A DNA stretch of 44,080 nt from DATDYB01 sp036517115. GTDB lineage: Bacteria; Patescibacteriota; Minisyncoccia; Phycocordibacterales; PALSA-1337. Shown in pieces: positions 23,776-30,658 of the stretch. Below the pieces are notes generated by a model. It did no database searches. It was not told the origin of the DNA and saw only the letters and a program-made list of their open reading frames with translations. Position 1 is the first letter of the stretch, and every line of letters starts with the position of its first letter. Position numbers and translations under genes: made by a program. The stretch lies in NCBI GenBank assembly GCA_036517115.1, contig DATDYB010000002.1, forward strand, positions 1 to 44,080, in the 5' to 3' direction.

Positions 23776-24264
23776 ATGGCTTGGAAAAAAGCAGAACAAA
23801 TTGCACATCACTACAAACTCCCCTCTTTTGAAATTTTTCTAAAAGAGATGTATTTAAAACAGCAGTTATCGACTGACGAAATCGCAAAAAGAATCTTAAA
23901 AGATACTAATGTTACGATTACACCGCGTTCTCTTCAGCGTTGGACACAAAAGCTTAATTTATCTCGTTCAAAAAGCGACGCACGGAAAATAGGTATTCTA
24001 AAAGGACGAGTAGATTATACCCCTCTCCGTAAACCCGTTAAATCCAAAGAGCTTAGAAAAGGTATTTCTTTAAAACTCCGATACGAAATCTTAACAAGGG
24101 ATAATTTTAAATGTGTTTTATGTGGCACTGATGCTAAAAACAGTATACTGGTCGTAGATCATGTTGTTCCTGTTGTGCAGGGCGGTACAAACGATATTTC
24201 TAACCTCAGAATTTTATGTCAAGCATGTAATCACGGAAAAAAGATATACGAAAAGGAAAAATAA
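23776..24264 (+). CDS. HNH endonuclease with N-terminal helix-turn-helix-like region
   Basis: A 162-aa protein. The C-terminal half is an HNH nuclease: RYEILTRDNFKCVLCG with one C-x2-C, the catalytic VVDHVVPVVQGGTND, then NLRILCQACNHGK with the second C-x2-C. The N-terminal half (LSTDEIAKRILKDTNVTI then TPRSLQRWTQKL) resembles a helix-turn-helix, so it may choose a DNA site. A ribosome site (aaggag) lies inside the end of the recombinase gene. Codons look more A/T-rich than those of the recombinase, hinting at acquisition. The target is unknown; it could be a homing-type nuclease or a repair/defence nuclease. Confidence 0.8.
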   Translation: MAWKKAEQIAHHYKLPSFEIFLKEMYLKQQLSTDEIAKRILKDTNVTITPRSLQRWTQKLNLSRSKSDARKIGILKGRVDYTPLRKPVKSKELRKGISLKLRYEILTRDNFKCVLCGTDAKNSILVVDHVVPVVQGGTNDISNLRILCQACNHGKKIYEKEK

Positions 24265-24266
24265 AA

Positions 24267-24289
24267 AACCGTCGCGTGAAGCGACGGTT
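24267..24289 (-). terminator. Convergent terminator hairpin
   Basis: Stem aaccgtcgc / gcgacggtt. On the minus strand it is followed by TTTT, ending the phosphatase gene; on the plus strand it follows the HNH stop. Confidence 0.75.
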
Positions 24290-24315
24290 ACTATCAAAAA
24301 AGTTACTTAATCTCC

Positions 24316-24933
24316 CTATCCATTAATGCGAACGAGCTCCGGAACTTTGCATTTGATGAGCCAGGCGGAGCCTTTAGGGATTTCACGAGAATGCAGATCA
24401 GCCTTCAGTGCTCTTTGCGCATAGTGTGACGGGAACTGCTCAACGAACTCTAGATGAGTTGTAAGAATGACCACATCAACTCGAGCCTCTTCAATAAGCT
24501 TCAGTGCGTTGTCTATCTGTAATTCCTCAAGATACTCACCCTTCGGTTCAAGAACCTCTTTCTCTTCGTGAGTAACATGGAGATGGTCGCCAATAATTTT
24601 TGCTGACTCTACTGCTCGTGTGAGTCGAGAGCTGAATAATGCGACAGTCTTCCCTTTTACGAATTCTTCAAGCTTGTGAGCAATAATACACATCTGCTCC
24701 TGTCCGTGCTTAGAAAGCGGACATCCTCGAGACGACTCGTCGTATTCGCCGTGCCTGATCACAACCACCAATTCGGGAAGTTTTGGTCCCTCGTTCTTGA
24801 GTGGAAGCGGAATAGGTGATTCGACGACCGCTTCTTGAGCTGCAGGAGCCGCTGTCAAAGATTTCTGAATTCTCGGTTTTTTGGCCGTGCCGAGTGTCGT
24901 TTTCCTCGGTTTTTTAGTTGTAGCCTTTAGCAT
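24316..24933 (-). CDS. Histidine phosphatase superfamily protein (SixA/phosphoglycerate-mutase-like)
   Basis: A 205-aa protein. The first ~50 residues are a Lys/Pro/Ala-rich low-complexity tail (MLKATTKKPRKTTLGTAKKP). The phosphatase domain follows with the catalytic VVIRHGEYDE (R60, H61, G62), SSRLTRAVESA (R103) and the second histidine in TTHLEF (H160). This organisation fits a phosphohistidine or small-molecule phosphatase; the substrate cannot be deduced. The start has a good Shine-Dalgarno (aaagga), and an extended -10 (TGG TATACT at 24949-24957) lies 15 nt upstream. It is divergent from the PurN-like gene, and the two share the intergenic control region. Confidence 0.82.
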   Translation of the reverse strand: MLKATTKKPRKTTLGTAKKPRIQKSLTAAPAAQEAVVESPIPLPLKNEGPKLPELVVVIRHGEYDESSRGCPLSKHGQEQMCIIAHKLEEFVKGKTVALFSSRLTRAVESAKIIGDHLHVTHEEKEVLEPKGEYLEELQIDNALKLIEEARVDVVILTTHLEFVEQFPSHYAQRALKADLHSREIPKGSAWLIKCKVPELVRING

Positions 24934-25010
24934 ATAGTCCTTTTGTTGAGTATACCAACATCTCCTGAAACATTACCTCCCCTATTAATTTTGTCAACAA
25001 AATCTTCAGC

Positions 25011-25039
25011 TTGATTTTACCGATGCGTTATTCTACTAT
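25011..25039 (+). promoter_or_regulatory. Sigma-70 type promoter
   Basis: TTGATT, 17-nt spacer, TACTAT, 33 nt before the ATG at 25073, with aaaagga as the ribosome site. Confidence 0.6.
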
Positions 25040-25072
25040 GCGGTTAGATATGCAGTATACAAAAGGACAACA

Positions 25073-25825
25073 ATGAAAGACCAATTAAGAGCATTATCGT
25101 TAATTTCAGGCGGAGGTTCAACGCTCTGCTATGCTATCGAAAAAAGCTTGAGAGGTGAGCTTCCAGTCACCTTCCCCTGTGTCATTTCCGATAAACCGGA
25201 AGAAGGTGGCCTCGATAATGTGGTGAAGACAAATCCTTCACTGGCGGGTCACGTTTATGTCGTGCGCCGCTGTGATTACCCGGATAAGTTTGCATTCGGA
25301 GAAGCAAAACTAAAGATCGCTCGGAAATACGCCATCGACCTCATCACTCAAAACGGATGGCTTGCGTACACCCCGCCTAATGTCGTTGAGGCGTATCGCG
25401 GAAGGATTATCAACCAACATCCAGCACCGCTCGACCCCGGCTTCCCTGACTTCGGTGGCTCGAAAATGCGTGGCAAGACGGCGCAATGTGCAAGGCTCCT
25501 GTATGCCCGAGCGACTCAAAAGCCCGAGGAACTCTGGACCTGTGCCACGGTGCATCGTGTTGTTGAAAAAGTGGACGGCGGGGCAATCTTGGGCGAACGT
25601 CGCCTTGAGATTCTTCCCCACCACGACATGACCGACAAGCCGGAGCATTCACTCCCGAAAGCACTCCTGCCGCTCGAGCACGAGTTGGTAGTTGACGTCT
25701 TACGGCAGTTCGCGGAGGGCACGGTCAAAGAAATCGTACGTGAGCATCGTCTCATTTCCCCGTCTAATTTAAAGATACTTGAGGATGCCAAACGTGCCGC
25801 CATTGACGTCTTCCGTAATGGATAA
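25073..25825 (+). CDS. PurN-like formyltransferase (phosphoribosylglycinamide formyltransferase family)
   Basis: A 250-aa member of the formyltransferase fold that uses 10-formyl-tetrahydrofolate. The catalytic triad is visible: N114 and H116 in IINQHPAPLDPG, and D168 in VVEKVDGGAIL. The N-terminal glycine loop (LISGGGSTL) corresponds to the phosphate-binding loop of PurN. It is longer than typical PurN (~190-210 aa) and diverged after residue 180. With purL and purB 12-16 kb away it could serve purine synthesis, or another formyl transfer. It stands alone, with its own promoter and terminator, and is fairly GC-rich. Confidence 0.78.
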   Translation: MKDQLRALSLISGGGSTLCYAIEKSLRGELPVTFPCVISDKPEEGGLDNVVKTNPSLAGHVYVVRRCDYPDKFAFGEAKLKIARKYAIDLITQNGWLAYTPPNVVEAYRGRIINQHPAPLDPGFPDFGGSKMRGKTAQCARLLYARATQKPEELWTCATVHRVVEKVDGGAILGERRLEILPHHDMTDKPEHSLPKALLPLEHELVVDVLRQFAEGTVKEIVREHRLISPSNLKILEDAKRAAIDVFRNG

Positions 25826-25840
25826 TTCCCTCTCACTCAA

Positions 25841-25863
25841 ACCGCGAAGTACGCGGTTTTTTT
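25841..25863 (+). terminator. Rho-independent terminator
   Basis: Stem accgcg / cgcggt with a 5-nt loop and a seven-T run after the formyltransferase gene. Confidence 0.8.
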
Positions 25864-25892
25864 CTTGCCGATCATTGTATATAAAAAGTGAA

Positions 25893-25915
25893 AACCCGAT
25901 GATGAACATCGGGTT
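25893..25915 (-). terminator. Terminator-like hairpin for the minus strand
   Basis: Perfect 9-bp stem aacccgatg / catcgggtt with a 5-nt loop; on the minus strand TTTT-cac-TTTTT follows. Another hairpin (gcttgc/gcaagc) lies at about 25940-25965. Confidence 0.6.
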
Positions 25916-26014
25916 GTGAGGGGCACTATGGCCCTAATGCTTGCTACCACATACTGTAAGCAAGCGGCTGTACCTACTAACGAAGGAAATCGAAATGAGT
26001 GAACTTGTGTCTGT

Positions 26015-26185
26015 CTAACGCGCCTGTTTATTACGATTTGATCGGCCTTGACGCCACGCGTTATTTTCTTGAGCTTGTTTTCTGTTGTTCAGGTTCAATG
26101 CTGTACGAATCCCGTGAACACCCTCATGAGGAGGCCGACTTTTACCTGACTGGCCTGAGTTATGTGCTTTACGTGTACTACTCAT
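26015..26185 (-). CDS. Possible small basic protein (56 aa)
   Basis: Starting at ATG 26185 (MSSTRKAHNSGQSGKSRPPH) with a good Shine-Dalgarno (ggag, 8 nt upstream), this short frame encodes a basic, Asn/Gln/Arg-rich and probably disordered protein with no recognisable domain. A terminator on the same strand lies ~100 nt downstream. The overlapping plus-strand frame has a Cys/Tyr-rich composition more typical of an antisense shadow. The rest of 25864-26301 holds only hairpins. Confidence 0.4.
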   Translation of the reverse strand: MSSTRKAHNSGQSGKSRPPHEGVHGIRTALNLNNRKQAQENNAWRQGRSNRNKQAR

Positions 26186-26301
26186 TGTATTTCTCCGAAA
26201 TGTCCTCATCTATCGAGAAGTTTTCTTGCGGACATTAGACAATAAACTTCTATATGAAAGAACTGCAGAGTTATCCTACCATGCTCGTGTAAATAAGCAA
26301 C

Positions 26302-26853
26302 TCATGCAAATTTCACGCGACGCAATTCCTTTCTTCGTTCTTTAAAGTCAGGAATTGTTTGGCCGACCAAATTCCAAAATTTTTGCGAATGGTTGAATTC
26401 GCCGAGGTGACAGAGCTCGTGTACCACCAGATAGTCGGCAAGATGCGGCGGTAGAAAGACGATACGATAATTAAAATTTAAGTTTCCTTTTTTCGAGCAG
26501 CTCCCCCACCGGCTTTTTGTATTTCTGATTGAAATTTTTCCGTAGGTAAATCCATAGGTTGTATTAAAAATTTCAAGCCTCGATGTCGCTAATTCAGATG
26601 CCTGTGTTCTGTACTTTTCCAAATCCTTCCTGCTGTTTGTGGGTATCGAGAGTCCGCCTTCATGTTTCTTTTCCAGACGCGCAAGCTTCAGAAGTGCGCC
26701 CTCAATCCACCCCCTCTTCGCCTCTACAAACCGCCGCCCTTCCCTCTCTGACACACCCCTAGGCATCCGCACCTCCACCTCGCTCGATGAACGGATGACA
26801 ATGGCAACTCTCCTCGCTCTGGAAGAAGTTCGGAATGTCAGGATCGAGTTCAT
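26302..26853 (-). CDS. YgjP-like (DUF45/M48-related) zinc metallopeptidase
   Basis: A 183-aa member of the UTP-pyrophosphatase/YgjP metallopeptidase family. The zinc site is in the C-terminal part: VVHELCHLGEFNHSQKFW, with HELCH as the HExxH motif and a third His eight residues later. The preceding SRWGSCSKKGNLNFNYRI block is diagnostic of the family. The start at 26853 (MNSILTFRTS) is preferred over an upstream in-frame ATG because an extended -10 (TGC TATACT, 26860-26868) ends 6 nt before it; the upstream start would precede the promoter. Its biological role is poorly known. Confidence 0.88.
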   Translation of the reverse strand: MNSILTFRTSSRARRVAIVIRSSSEVEVRMPRGVSEREGRRFVEAKRGWIEGALLKLARLEKKHEGGLSIPTNSRKDLEKYRTQASELATSRLEIFNTTYGFTYGKISIRNTKSRWGSCSKKGNLNFNYRIVFLPPHLADYLVVHELCHLGEFNHSQKFWNLVGQTIPDFKERRKELRRVKFA

Positions 26854-26859
26854 GGAAAA

Positions 26860-26868
26860 AGTATAGCA
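26860..26868 (-). promoter_or_regulatory. Extended -10 promoter, leaderless type
   Basis: On the minus strand TGC TATACT, then 6 nt, then the ATG at 26853. Confidence 0.6.
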
Positions 26869-26880
26869 TCCGACACAAAT

Positions 26881-26905
26881 AAAAAATCCCACTGCGAGAG
26901 TGGGA
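26881..26905 (-). terminator. Rho-independent terminator of the 146-aa gene
   Basis: On the minus strand tcccact, loop ctcgc, agtggga, then six T. Confidence 0.85.
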
Positions 26906-26930
26906 CCAAACTTCTTCAAGGAGACGCCGT

Positions 26931-27371
26931 CTACCCTTTTTGTAGAAGCTCAGAAAATGCTCGAAGGTCCAGATCATCTTCCGGCTTAGGGAAGACTACC
27001 GTGGCAACCGCTTCCCCAATCTTCGCCAGCATCTCGTCGGAATATTTGTCTCCGAACCAAAGCCTGCGCAACTCCGGATATTGGAGCAGTCCAATCTCAT
27101 CGGCGCCGATAAAGTTTGGACTCACCACATCCATTCCGATTTCATGGGCGTCATCGGCGTCATCCGCCAAGTCGTTGTGAATCTCATCACAATAGACGAC
27201 AGCTCGTTTGACATTATCAACGCCAACGTGCGTCATCGGAGTACTGCAAATGTAGCCGGTCCAGATGACTACTTCACCTTTATCCACCTCAATGATAGCC
27301 ACCGTCCGCTGATATTTCGCCCATCCTTTTTTCCGCGAGGGCGCCGGAATTCCTTGAGTAATTTCGCTCAT
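26931..27371 (-). CDS. Hypothetical acidic protein (146 aa)
   Basis: I do not recognise this protein. It is soluble, with a basic N-terminus (PSRKKGWAKYQRTVAII) followed by an acidic middle (CDEIHNDLADDADDAHEIG) and a helical C-terminus. No motif of a known enzyme is apparent. A strong terminator directly after the stop supports it as a real gene. No Shine-Dalgarno is visible upstream of the ATG. Confidence 0.6.
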   Translation of the reverse strand: MSEITQGIPAPSRKKGWAKYQRTVAIIEVDKGEVVIWTGYICSTPMTHVGVDNVKRAVVYCDEIHNDLADDADDAHEIGMDVVSPNFIGADEIGLLQYPELRRLWFGDKYSDEMLAKIGEAVATVVFPKPEDDLDLRAFSELLQKG

Positions 27372-27458
27372 AATTACAATTCATGCGTTATTGTTTATCT
27401 GTGTCCGCATGCCTTTCTGGCATTAGTTGTATACCCAGAGCGCCCGTCTGTCAAATCA

Positions 27459-27797
27459 TTATTCGCGAATGTTGAACGATGCTATCTCCGGCTTCCCTGA
27501 CTCATCGATGGTATAGGTGAAGTCTGCAGTGTAGGCATTGTGTCCGTCCTCATATTCCATTGTTCCCGACCCGCTATCTATTTCAATATTGGTGGCGTAG
27601 AACTTTCCTCCCACCGTTTCCTTTTGGGGCGAGAGATCAGAGATGCTGTTTCGTACATATGATTCGATATCCATATATCGCCCTGTCTGAGGCGCTGGTT
27701 TTTGTATAGACTCCCGAGCACTCATGAGTAAGCTCGCTAGAGCTAAAGCTACTATAATCCCTGTAACAGCGACTGCTATCCGTTCAATTTTTTTCAT
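27459..27797 (-). CDS. Membrane-anchored hypothetical protein (112 aa)
   Basis: The N-terminus (KKIERIAVAVTG then IIVALALASLLM) is a signal-anchor helix. The remaining ~85 residues form a small extracytoplasmic domain with alternating beta-like segments (GKFYATNIEID, AYTADFTYTID). No family is recognised. A -10-like CATAAT lies 6 nt before the ATG, with TTGCAC 16 nt further upstream, so the mRNA may be leaderless. Confidence 0.6.
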   Translation of the reverse strand: MKKIERIAVAVTGIIVALALASLLMSARESIQKPAPQTGRYMDIESYVRNSISDLSPQKETVGGKFYATNIEIDSGSGTMEYEDGHNAYTADFTYTIDESGKPEIASFNIRE

Positions 27798-27849
27798 ATC
27801 TTCATTATGCTACAAACTATTCGCCGTGCAAAAAATCGTCACGCTCTTT

Positions 27850-28593
27850 TTAAGAAAAAGTAGACTTTTGGATGTTAGCCACCAAGGTATCAAGAGAGTC
27901 TAAAATATCAGTCTCCTTGAGACGGAAGACTTGCCAGCCGAGGCTGATGAGGGCGGAGTCTTTGAAACGATCTTTCGATTTCTGTAGTTTTGAGGAGTGG
28001 GCTTTGGTGTTGTCACATTCGATGGCAATGTTGCCGTGTGTAGAGAAGATGGCGAGATCAATGCGGTAGCGTTTTCCCTCGTCGGTGACGGTGTACTCCT
28101 TGACTACATCAATCCCGAGTCGCTTTAGCCGCCGAGCTACGATAACTTCTGTTGGTGCCACACCGTAAAGTTCCAAGATGTCTTTTGCTGACCGAAGAGT
28201 TTTTAAATCCGTGAAGCCGAAAGAGATACGCCGCGGGACAATATTTCGAATCGGTTTCCCTAATTCCTCAATCTTTCCGAACGTGAACTTCATATACTCA
28301 TCCTGCGCTCGCGGATGCCCATTCTCTTTCGGCAAGAGATCAATCCTTTTCGCTACTTCCCTCCCCTCAATCCGCGCATAGTAGCGAATACACTTCCCCT
28401 TCTTTCCGAAGCACGCCGGTTGATACAGGGCAATGTACTTAAACGCCCTCGTCGGCAAAAATTCCACAGGCACCCGATACCACAGTTCCTCTCTCAGTAT
28501 CCTCAAATCCTTCTCACACTTCAACACCCCCACCAAAACATTTTTCTTTTTCTTCCGTCTCCCCTCACCCCTATTTCCTCGGTTAACTTTCAT
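27850..28593 (-). CDS. DUF559-type (VSR-like) endonuclease-domain protein
   Basis: About 247 aa. The C-terminal part carries the restriction-endonuclease-like fold of DUF559 proteins: YRIDLAIFSTHGNIAIECDN (Asp and Glu of the PD-(D/E)XK site) followed by KAHSSKLQKSKDRF, then LISLGWQVFRLKETDIL. The N-terminal ~150 residues are basic and unassigned, perhaps a DNA- or substrate-recognition part. The ATG at 28593 is used; an alternative at 28614 would add a Cys-rich heptapeptide encoded by the palindrome described separately. It lies directly downstream of the winged-helix gene (24 nt), so they probably form an operon. Such nucleases occur in repair and defence settings. Confidence 0.72.
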   Translation of the reverse strand: MKVNRGNRGEGRRKKKKNVLVGVLKCEKDLRILREELWYRVPVEFLPTRAFKYIALYQPACFGKKGKCIRYYARIEGREVAKRIDLLPKENGHPRAQDEYMKFTFGKIEELGKPIRNIVPRRISFGFTDLKTLRSAKDILELYGVAPTEVIVARRLKRLGIDVVKEYTVTDEGKRYRIDLAIFSTHGNIAIECDNTKAHSSKLQKSKDRFKDSALISLGWQVFRLKETDILDSLDTLVANIQKSTFS

Positions 28594-28609
28594 ACATACA
28601 TGACATCTA

Positions 28610-28627
28610 CACATTCTTAAGAATGTG
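28610..28627. promoter_or_regulatory. Operator-like palindrome at the end of the winged-helix gene
   Basis: An 18-bp perfect palindrome, cacattcttaagaatgtg, identical to the core of the 48-bp palindrome at 28935-28982. It lies between the winged-helix gene and the DUF559 nuclease. Confidence 0.6.
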
Positions 28628-28913
28628 AGAATGTTGTTATGAAGGTATAAAATACTTTGCCGTATGGTGAAAGAGTGTGTACCACAAATCGACCTTCGTG
28701 CTCCTTATTAACCAGTCCTGCTATGACGAGCCTCCGCGTATGCTCTCCTGTAGTCTTTAGGTTACGATCAAGATTTTCAGCGATACTTTCTAAGGTGATA
28801 CCAGGATTTTCGGCAATAATTTTAACTATTTCGATACGATAGTGATTGGCAACACCTTTAAAGTGTCGCTCGAGTTGCTTAGCAGTTTTCTGCTTTCGAG
28901 TTCTAGCCAACAT
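28617..28913 (-). CDS. Winged-helix (ArsR-like) transcriptional regulator
   Basis: A 98-aa DNA-binding protein. After a basic N-terminus comes HYRIEIVKIIAENPGITLES, the recognition region AENLDRNLKTTGEHTRRLV and a wing (KEHEGRFVVHTLSPYG), the order of an ArsR/HTH-type winged helix. No metal-binding cysteine pair is present. A -10 TATACT (28921-28926) lies 7 nt before the ATG, and the 48-bp palindrome covers the corresponding -35 position, which suggests autorepression. The same palindromic core recurs at the gene's 3' end. Confidence 0.78.
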   Translation of the reverse strand: MLARTRKQKTAKQLERHFKGVANHYRIEIVKIIAENPGITLESIAENLDRNLKTTGEHTRRLVIAGLVNKEHEGRFVVHTLSPYGKVFYTFITTFSHS

Positions 28914-28934
28914 GCTCTACAGTATACACCTGAT

Positions 28935-28982
28935 CACCAACGACATCTACACATTCTTAAGAATGTGTAGATGTCGTTGGTG
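28935..28982. promoter_or_regulatory. 48-bp perfect palindrome, likely operator
   Basis: Centre TT|AA at 28958/28959. Each 24-base half reads outward from ttaa through gaatgtgtag and atgtcgttggtg without a mismatch. It lies upstream of the winged-helix gene and downstream of a VOC gene. No T-run flanks it, so it is not a typical terminator. Confidence 0.7.
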
Positions 28983-29020
28983 TGTTGCTAATTACTATCT
29001 GTTGTTATTCTAACGAAAGC

Positions 29021-29431
29021 TTACGAAAGATGGGTCATCGCTTCGATGTTGTTTCCGTCGAGATCAAGCACAAATCCGCCGTAGTAGGTGTCGCCGTATT
29101 CAGGACACTTCCCCGGTGCACCGTTGTCCTTCCCGCCTGCGGCAAGAGCGGTATCGTAAAACTTTTTGACTGTTGCAACATCAGCAACACGAAATCCAAC
29201 ATGCACATTTTTTGTCAGCGGATCCTCCTTCCCTTCTTGGATGATCCAAATCATTGAGGAGTCCGGCGACGAAATACTGAGCTCAGCAGAGCGAATGTGC
29301 TGCCCGACCCCAAACCCCACTCCCCCATCAAATTCCGCAACTTTCTTATACCCTATCGTCCCGAGTACTTTCTCATAGAACTCCTTGCTCTTCTTTAAAT
29401 CCGAAACTCGTATTGATACATGATCTATCAT
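29021..29431 (-). CDS. VOC-family (glyoxalase/dioxygenase-like) protein, copy 1
   Basis: A 136-aa protein of the vicinal-oxygen-chelate fold: two beta-alpha-beta-beta-beta modules, beginning MIDHVSIRVSDLKKSKEF and ending with the conserved FVLDLDGNNIEAMTH. Candidate metal ligands are H4 and a Glu near residue 130, plus residues in GQHIRSAELS and HVGFRV. The reaction is unknown; family members include glyoxalases, fosfomycin-type resistance enzymes and dioxygenases. A second, ~92% identical copy lies at 30659-31072, so the toxin/antitoxin pair is bracketed by paralogs in direct orientation. Confidence 0.85.
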   Translation of the reverse strand: MIDHVSIRVSDLKKSKEFYEKVLGTIGYKKVAEFDGGVGFGVGQHIRSAELSISSPDSSMIWIIQEGKEDPLTKNVHVGFRVADVATVKKFYDTALAAGGKDNGAPGKCPEYGDTYYGGFVLDLDGNNIEAMTHLS

Positions 29432-29440
29432 AGTTTTTTG

Positions 29441-29779
29441 TTAGTTTATACTTTTTAGATAGTCAATAATTCGTTCTCGATCTTCATTTTCTTTGTCGCC
29501 CTTAAAATAAATTTCGATGTACATGAACTCTATTCTATCTTTATGATATGCATAAATGAGTCTCACGGATCGAGCACGAAGTGACTCGCAGTGAATACGC
29601 ACTTTAACTATCGTTATCTCTTTCGCAGTATTGATGATGGTAAAATTTTTACCAATTCCTGACGGGGACGCTAAAAGAACTGGTTGAATGTCCTCGATGT
29701 CGCTCTGCAGACTCGGATATTTTCTAGAAAGTTTTTTTAAGTCTTTCCTGAACTGAGGCAATTGGTAAAATTTAGCCAT
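29441..29779 (-). CDS. RelE/ParE-like toxin
   Basis: A 112-aa protein with the compact RelE/ParE organisation: N-terminal helices (FRKDLKKLSRKYPSLQSDI) followed by strands (IVKVRIHCESLRARSVRLIY, RIEFMYIEIYFKGD) and a C-terminal helix. RelE toxins cleave mRNA on the ribosome and ParE toxins poison gyrase; which applies here is not readable. Basic residues in SLRARSVR lie where RelE residues contact RNA. The start overlaps the antitoxin stop by 8 nt, so translation is coupled and the antitoxin is made first. Confidence 0.75.
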   Translation of the reverse strand: MAKFYQLPQFRKDLKKLSRKYPSLQSDIEDIQPVLLASPSGIGKNFTIINTAKEITIVKVRIHCESLRARSVRLIYAYHKDRIEFMYIEIYFKGDKENEDRERIIDYLKSIN

Positions 29780-30503
29780 GATCTTCCACTACAGATGTTT
29801 CATCCGGCCTATAAAAAACATGACGATAATTTAAGACCTCCTTTTCTCCCGCAACACGCCATGGTGTATCGATATGAGACAGGGTAGATAGTTCTTTTGC
29901 AGATTTTGAGCCGAGGCGTTCAAGCTCATCGTCGATGTGCTTCAGTTCTTGAGCAGAGAGCGATGATACATCAGGATCTCTTGTGATCAAATATTTCTTT
30001 TGATCATAATTAAAATATTTACTGTGTACCTCCACAAGACTCCCTTGTGACTCTAGCTCGCGGGTGATTTTCGCAAACGATACCGGGCTAGGACCATGAG
30101 TGTTTTTTATATATGTCGCGCCGACAAGATATTCTTGATATTTTTCGTAATAATCAAAATCTATAAAGTAAAGAAGCTTGTAAATAGCTGTTTGACCTAT
30201 GTTAGGACGACTCCCGACCTTGCTTACAACATAGAGTAAAACTTGCTTAAATTTATCTACATTTTCCCTGGGAATTTCACGGACGTGAACTGTGTCTTCT
30301 ATATTTTTTTCTTCACTATGCTTATCAAAAGTATCTTTTGATTCATCAAAAAGACTAGCTAACATAGCCTTCTGTTGTTCTGTTGGTTTTGTTTCCCCCT
30401 GCTCAAGCTTAATGTAGGTAGGACGAGAAATCCCCAAACTTTGTGCTACTTCCGTTTGAGACAAACCAGATAACTTACGCTTTATTTGGATCCATGTGGA
30501 CAT
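29772..30503 (-). CDS. HTH-Panacea (DUF4065) antitoxin/regulator
   Basis: A 243-aa protein. Residues ~1-50 are an XRE-type helix-turn-helix (LSQTEVAQSLGISRPTYIKL). Residues ~85-190 form a Panacea (DUF4065/SocA-like) domain, recognisable from AIYKLLYFIDFDYYEKYQ and YIKNTHGPSPVSF. Panacea proteins are known hyperpromiscuous antitoxins that neutralise unrelated toxins. The HTH should bind the palindrome at 30522-30538 and autoregulate. The ATG at 30503 is used because an extended -10 (TGA TATATT) ends 6 nt upstream of it; a TTG two codons earlier lies inside that spacer. The gene is visibly A/T-rich and probably acquired. Confidence 0.83.
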   Translation of the reverse strand: MSTWIQIKRKLSGLSQTEVAQSLGISRPTYIKLEQGETKPTEQQKAMLASLFDESKDTFDKHSEEKNIEDTVHVREIPRENVDKFKQVLLYVVSKVGSRPNIGQTAIYKLLYFIDFDYYEKYQEYLVGATYIKNTHGPSPVSFAKITRELESQGSLVEVHSKYFNYDQKKYLITRDPDVSSLSAQELKHIDDELERLGSKSAKELSTLSHIDTPWRVAGEKEVLNYRHVFYRPDETSVVEDHG

Positions 30504-30509
30504 ACACAA

Positions 30510-30538
30510 AATATATCATTATTGTAAATAATTTACAA
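30510..30538 (-). promoter_or_regulatory. Promoter and operator of the toxin-antitoxin operon
   Basis: Extended -10 TGA TATATT at 30510-30518, 6 nt before the ATG. Immediately upstream is a perfect palindrome ttgtaaat-a-atttacaa (30522-30538), and a further ttgtaaat half-site at 30561-30568. This is a classic arrangement for autorepression by the HTH protein. Confidence 0.65.
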
Positions 30539-30611
30539 CTTTACTATGAACTGTGTAATATTGTAAATAGTAAATCAATGTCCCTCCTCACACTCACCGT
30601 ATCAATCAACT

Positions 30612-30645
30612 AACATTCTAACACTCTGCAGAATATTAGAATGTT
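30612..30645. repeat. Inverted repeat related to the acattct palindrome
   Basis: Arms aacattctaa (30612-30621) and ttagaatgtt (30636-30645) around a 14-nt loop, downstream of VOC copy 2. The half-site resembles that of the palindromes at 28610 and 28935. Confidence 0.5.
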
Positions 30646-30658
30646 GTTTTTGTTTAAG

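Noticed and set aside
25999..26238. Plus-strand 79-aa protein
   Set aside because: No Shine-Dalgarno or promoter; its Cys/Tyr-rich composition fits an antisense shadow of the small basic minus-strand frame, which has a ribosome site.
28602..28982. CRISPR-like repeats
   Set aside because: The repeated acattcttaagaatgt motif occurs only at gene boundaries, not at regular spacer-sized intervals.
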